Below are positions 61,870-64,000 of a stretch of 64,000 bases of DNA, piece after piece. The notes beneath the pieces were generated by a model. It saw nothing but the letters and a program-made list of their open reading frames with translations, did not search any database and was not told the origin of the DNA. How positions within the stretch are numbered: the first letter of the stretch is position 1; every line of letters starts with the position of its first letter. The position numbers were made by a program, and so were the translations under genes. The DNA is taken from contig OW388296.1 of assembly GCA_936450465.1 (NCBI GenBank), positions 29,518,638 through 29,582,637 of the forward strand. The letters are read 5' to 3'. Origin of the DNA: Gibbula magus. Lineage: Eukaryota > Mollusca > Gastropoda > Trochida > Trochidae.

Positions 61870-63161
61870 AAAAGTAGTTGTAGTCAGGTATTGCTTCACG
61901 AAACATAAATATGTTAGCGTCATTCATCCATGTCTGTTATGGTTAGTTGAATTTCTATAAGATGTCTGAGATTCGAACCACATGTCTAAGTTTAACATTA
62001 CCTTACATTAAATATTACTTGTGATGACACCTAAAATATTACATTAGATGTTCGCTTAAGCAAGTCCACCTGATCTAAACGCCCTATCGAAGAAAGTTAC
62101 TGATCTGAAGCAAGGTTCATAATCTAGTTTCCTGTTCACACGGAATCGCATACTCTGAATTGGACACGCATATTTTGTAAAATTTAGTATCCTTTTATCC
62201 TTTAATGAAATAATTATAAATGAATTTTCAAAATGTCAGAAGGGGACGATGTCCGACTAACGTTGGCCGAACCCATAATGTATTCAATAACGTTTCCTAA
62301 CACAGTTAATATTAATGAATTTTAAAATATGTGAAGAATGTTTTTCAAATATGGCCATTAAATTCATTCGTACCGTATGTTAGTTGACATTGTCAAATAT
62401 TTCAACATCTACTTCAACCTTAATTCAAATCGCTTAATGTTGTTTTTGTTTGAAAACCATATACTCAGTTATCACATATATCTCACTAATCTGTCACATG
62501 ATACTCGGATCTTTATGTTAAGAAGGGATAAATATAGGTCCTACGTGTAAAATTACCATGACAGAATTCGAAAGAAACCCATAAAATAAACTGTAACTTG
62601 CTTGAAGTTGGGATTCCCGCTGACGTAACAATGAGACACTACACGTACATCAAGGAAGGAAATAGGCTTGATTTATGTCGAAGTGAAAACATTAAATGCA
62701 TCTGTCGCATTAATTTCATGTCTTAATAAAACGTTTTCACGCGAAATTGCAAAATAAAAACCTGATGTTGACATTGTTATAGAATATGTACATTCCTATT
62801 AAATCAAAACAGATAATAATCTATCATAATGACGAAATTATTTAGATGACCGTATGTATATAAACTCTATAAGTAAAGCCGTCAAACTCTCTTTTAGATG
62901 GAAACAATAATGCCTTTGAAATAATGAAGCAAATAAAGTATACATGTCCAATCAAAATATAAAACGTGTGTTAAAATTGATTTCAGAACTTCAAGGAAAC
63001 CATGTTTATTTAGATTAAAAAGATAAATGTATAATACATTGGTAATAAAGAAAGCGACTACTCGTAAGCTTACATCCTTCGTTATAATGGAGGAAAAGTG
63101 TATATCTTTCAAAGGTAAATGATATCAATTATTTCAGGAGGAAATAAAGAATATCTATCTA

Positions 63162-63176
63162 TCTATCTATTGCAGG
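63162..63176. repeat. (CTAT)n microsatellite
   Basis: About four units of CTAT, next to the SINE copy at 63238. Confidence 0.8.
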
Positions 63177-63237
63177 AAATGAACATATTTGTACGAGACC
63201 ATTCATTTGACGTAAAATAAGTTAAAGCTGTAGAATT

Positions 63238-63535
63238 ACTTTGATACGTGCAGTGGTTAGCTCGTTCGACTTCGGATCAAGAGGTACAGGGGTCGAAGTC
63301 CGCCAGGACACTTTGTCTGCTGTACGTGCTGAACTGTTCTACACGCAGTAAGGTTTGGGTGCAATGCTACACTGATTTTCAGTGCAGTACCACCCATGGT
63401 TCGCTAGTTCCAGTCGATGCTCGCAGTGCAATGCATAGCCATATGGCGTTGCGGGCTTTCTCCCTGCAATAATTCTAGCATTCGTGATATAAGTAAAATA
63501 CTCCTGAAAGCGGCGTTAAAAACCCCAGATCACCT
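63238..63535 (+). mobile_element. tRNA-derived SINE, diverged copy
   Basis: GCAGTGGTTAGCTCGTTCGA and GGATCAAGAGG identify the head; GGTTTGGGTGCAATGCTACA and GCGGCGTTAAAAACCCC the body and tail. Box B is damaged (GGGTCGAAGTCC) and a short body deletion is present, so it is older than the 61.5-kb copy. No clear target duplication. Confidence 0.9.
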
Positions 63536-64000
63536 CACCTGAAGCGTAATGATTAAAATAAACGAACTCAAAATGTATTCTTCATGGTGCAGTTCAAATT
63601 TAATTACATTGATAAAACTGTTATGCATAAAAATAAAGGTATTCCCGTGTGCAATCAGCTAAACGCACAGTGACATGGCAGATATTTATTGGTATAAAGA
63701 AAAACTTGACAGTTAAAATCATAAAATATGTGGAAAGTTAAGGACGGAGATAATAAACTTGTCGCAAACCATATATCAAACGTTTTTTCTTCAACGGAAA
63801 TGACTTTTGTTGAAACACTTGAAGGTTTATATAAAATGAAATGAGCAAATAAATTAGTAATGTAAGGGTACGAGTACATATGTGTATGCCGACTTATTCC
63901 AGGAGTGGGTTTGTCGATATTGAAAGTAAAAGCAGAAACGTTTAATGAAAACAGCTTTGCGAACTTTGCGCATAACTTACAAGGGAAATATTTTTACAAT

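Larger units (their letters stand above)
54223..64000 (+). other. Probable gene C intron 1 (continues past window)
   Basis: No exon with a convincing acceptor and family motif was found. Contents: truncated SINE (54541-54600), CT-rich low-complexity tracts (56.2-57.2 kb), a hairpin (60345-60451), a tRNA-like sequence (60741-60805) and two SINEs (61.5 and 63.2 kb). The remainder is unremarkable AT-rich DNA. Confidence 0.45.

Noticed and set aside
54223..64000. Search for MNNL or DSL exons of gene C
   Set aside because: No open stretch with a CAG acceptor and the expected LEI, C-x-F-x-x-C or DSL cysteine pattern was seen by eye; a short or diverged exon could have been missed.

Overview
This 64 kb window is eukaryotic genomic DNA: AT-rich, with short exons, GT-AG introns and many repeats. 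It most likely comes from a gastropod mollusc, possibly an abalone. That inference rests on tRNA-derived SINEs ending in a GCGGCGTTAAAC...ACTCACTCACT tail (61.5, 63.2, 21.2 and 54.5 kb) and on molluscan-style TTAA and palindromic mini-transposons; no search could be run.

Three genes lie head to tail on the + strand. Gene A (exons 214-10607, 5' end outside the window) is a type I membrane protein: eight EGF repeats, a Ser/Thr-rich stalk, a SEA-like juxtamembrane module, one membrane helix and a 41-residue tail. Gene B (17645-32012) is complete: 10 exons whose phases all agree, 2904 nt, 967 aa. It encodes a DSL-family (Delta/Serrate/Jagged/LAG-2) Notch ligand: signal peptide, MNNL-type N-terminus, DSL domain, only two EGF repeats, membrane helix, and an exceptionally long (about 558 aa) Ser/Pro-rich tail with basic-x-S motifs and two NPF motifs. 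Gene C is only a probable signal-peptide first exon at 54163-54222; the remaining 9.8 kb would be its first intron.

The membrane-helix exons of genes A and B are both exactly 98 nt with phases 0 in and 2 out. Genes B and C both begin with a short phase-0 signal-peptide exon. A tandem family of EGF/DSL surface proteins is the simplest reading.

The rest is repeat-dominated. There are eight copies of a TTAA-flanked ~360-bp (one ~207-bp) inverted-repeat element, three MULE-like elements with 9-11 bp target duplications (one of 1.27 kb and a 223-bp pair in opposite orientation), a TA-flanked 0.5-kb element, several hairpins, minisatellites of about 20, 54 and 100 bp, a 0.67-kb array of palindromes, about 1.5 kb of ACT/ACC trinucleotide repeat, two LINE 3'-ORF fragments, and an 18S rRNA-like pseudogene fragment. 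No prokaryotic features, CRISPR arrays or intact tRNA/rRNA genes were seen.
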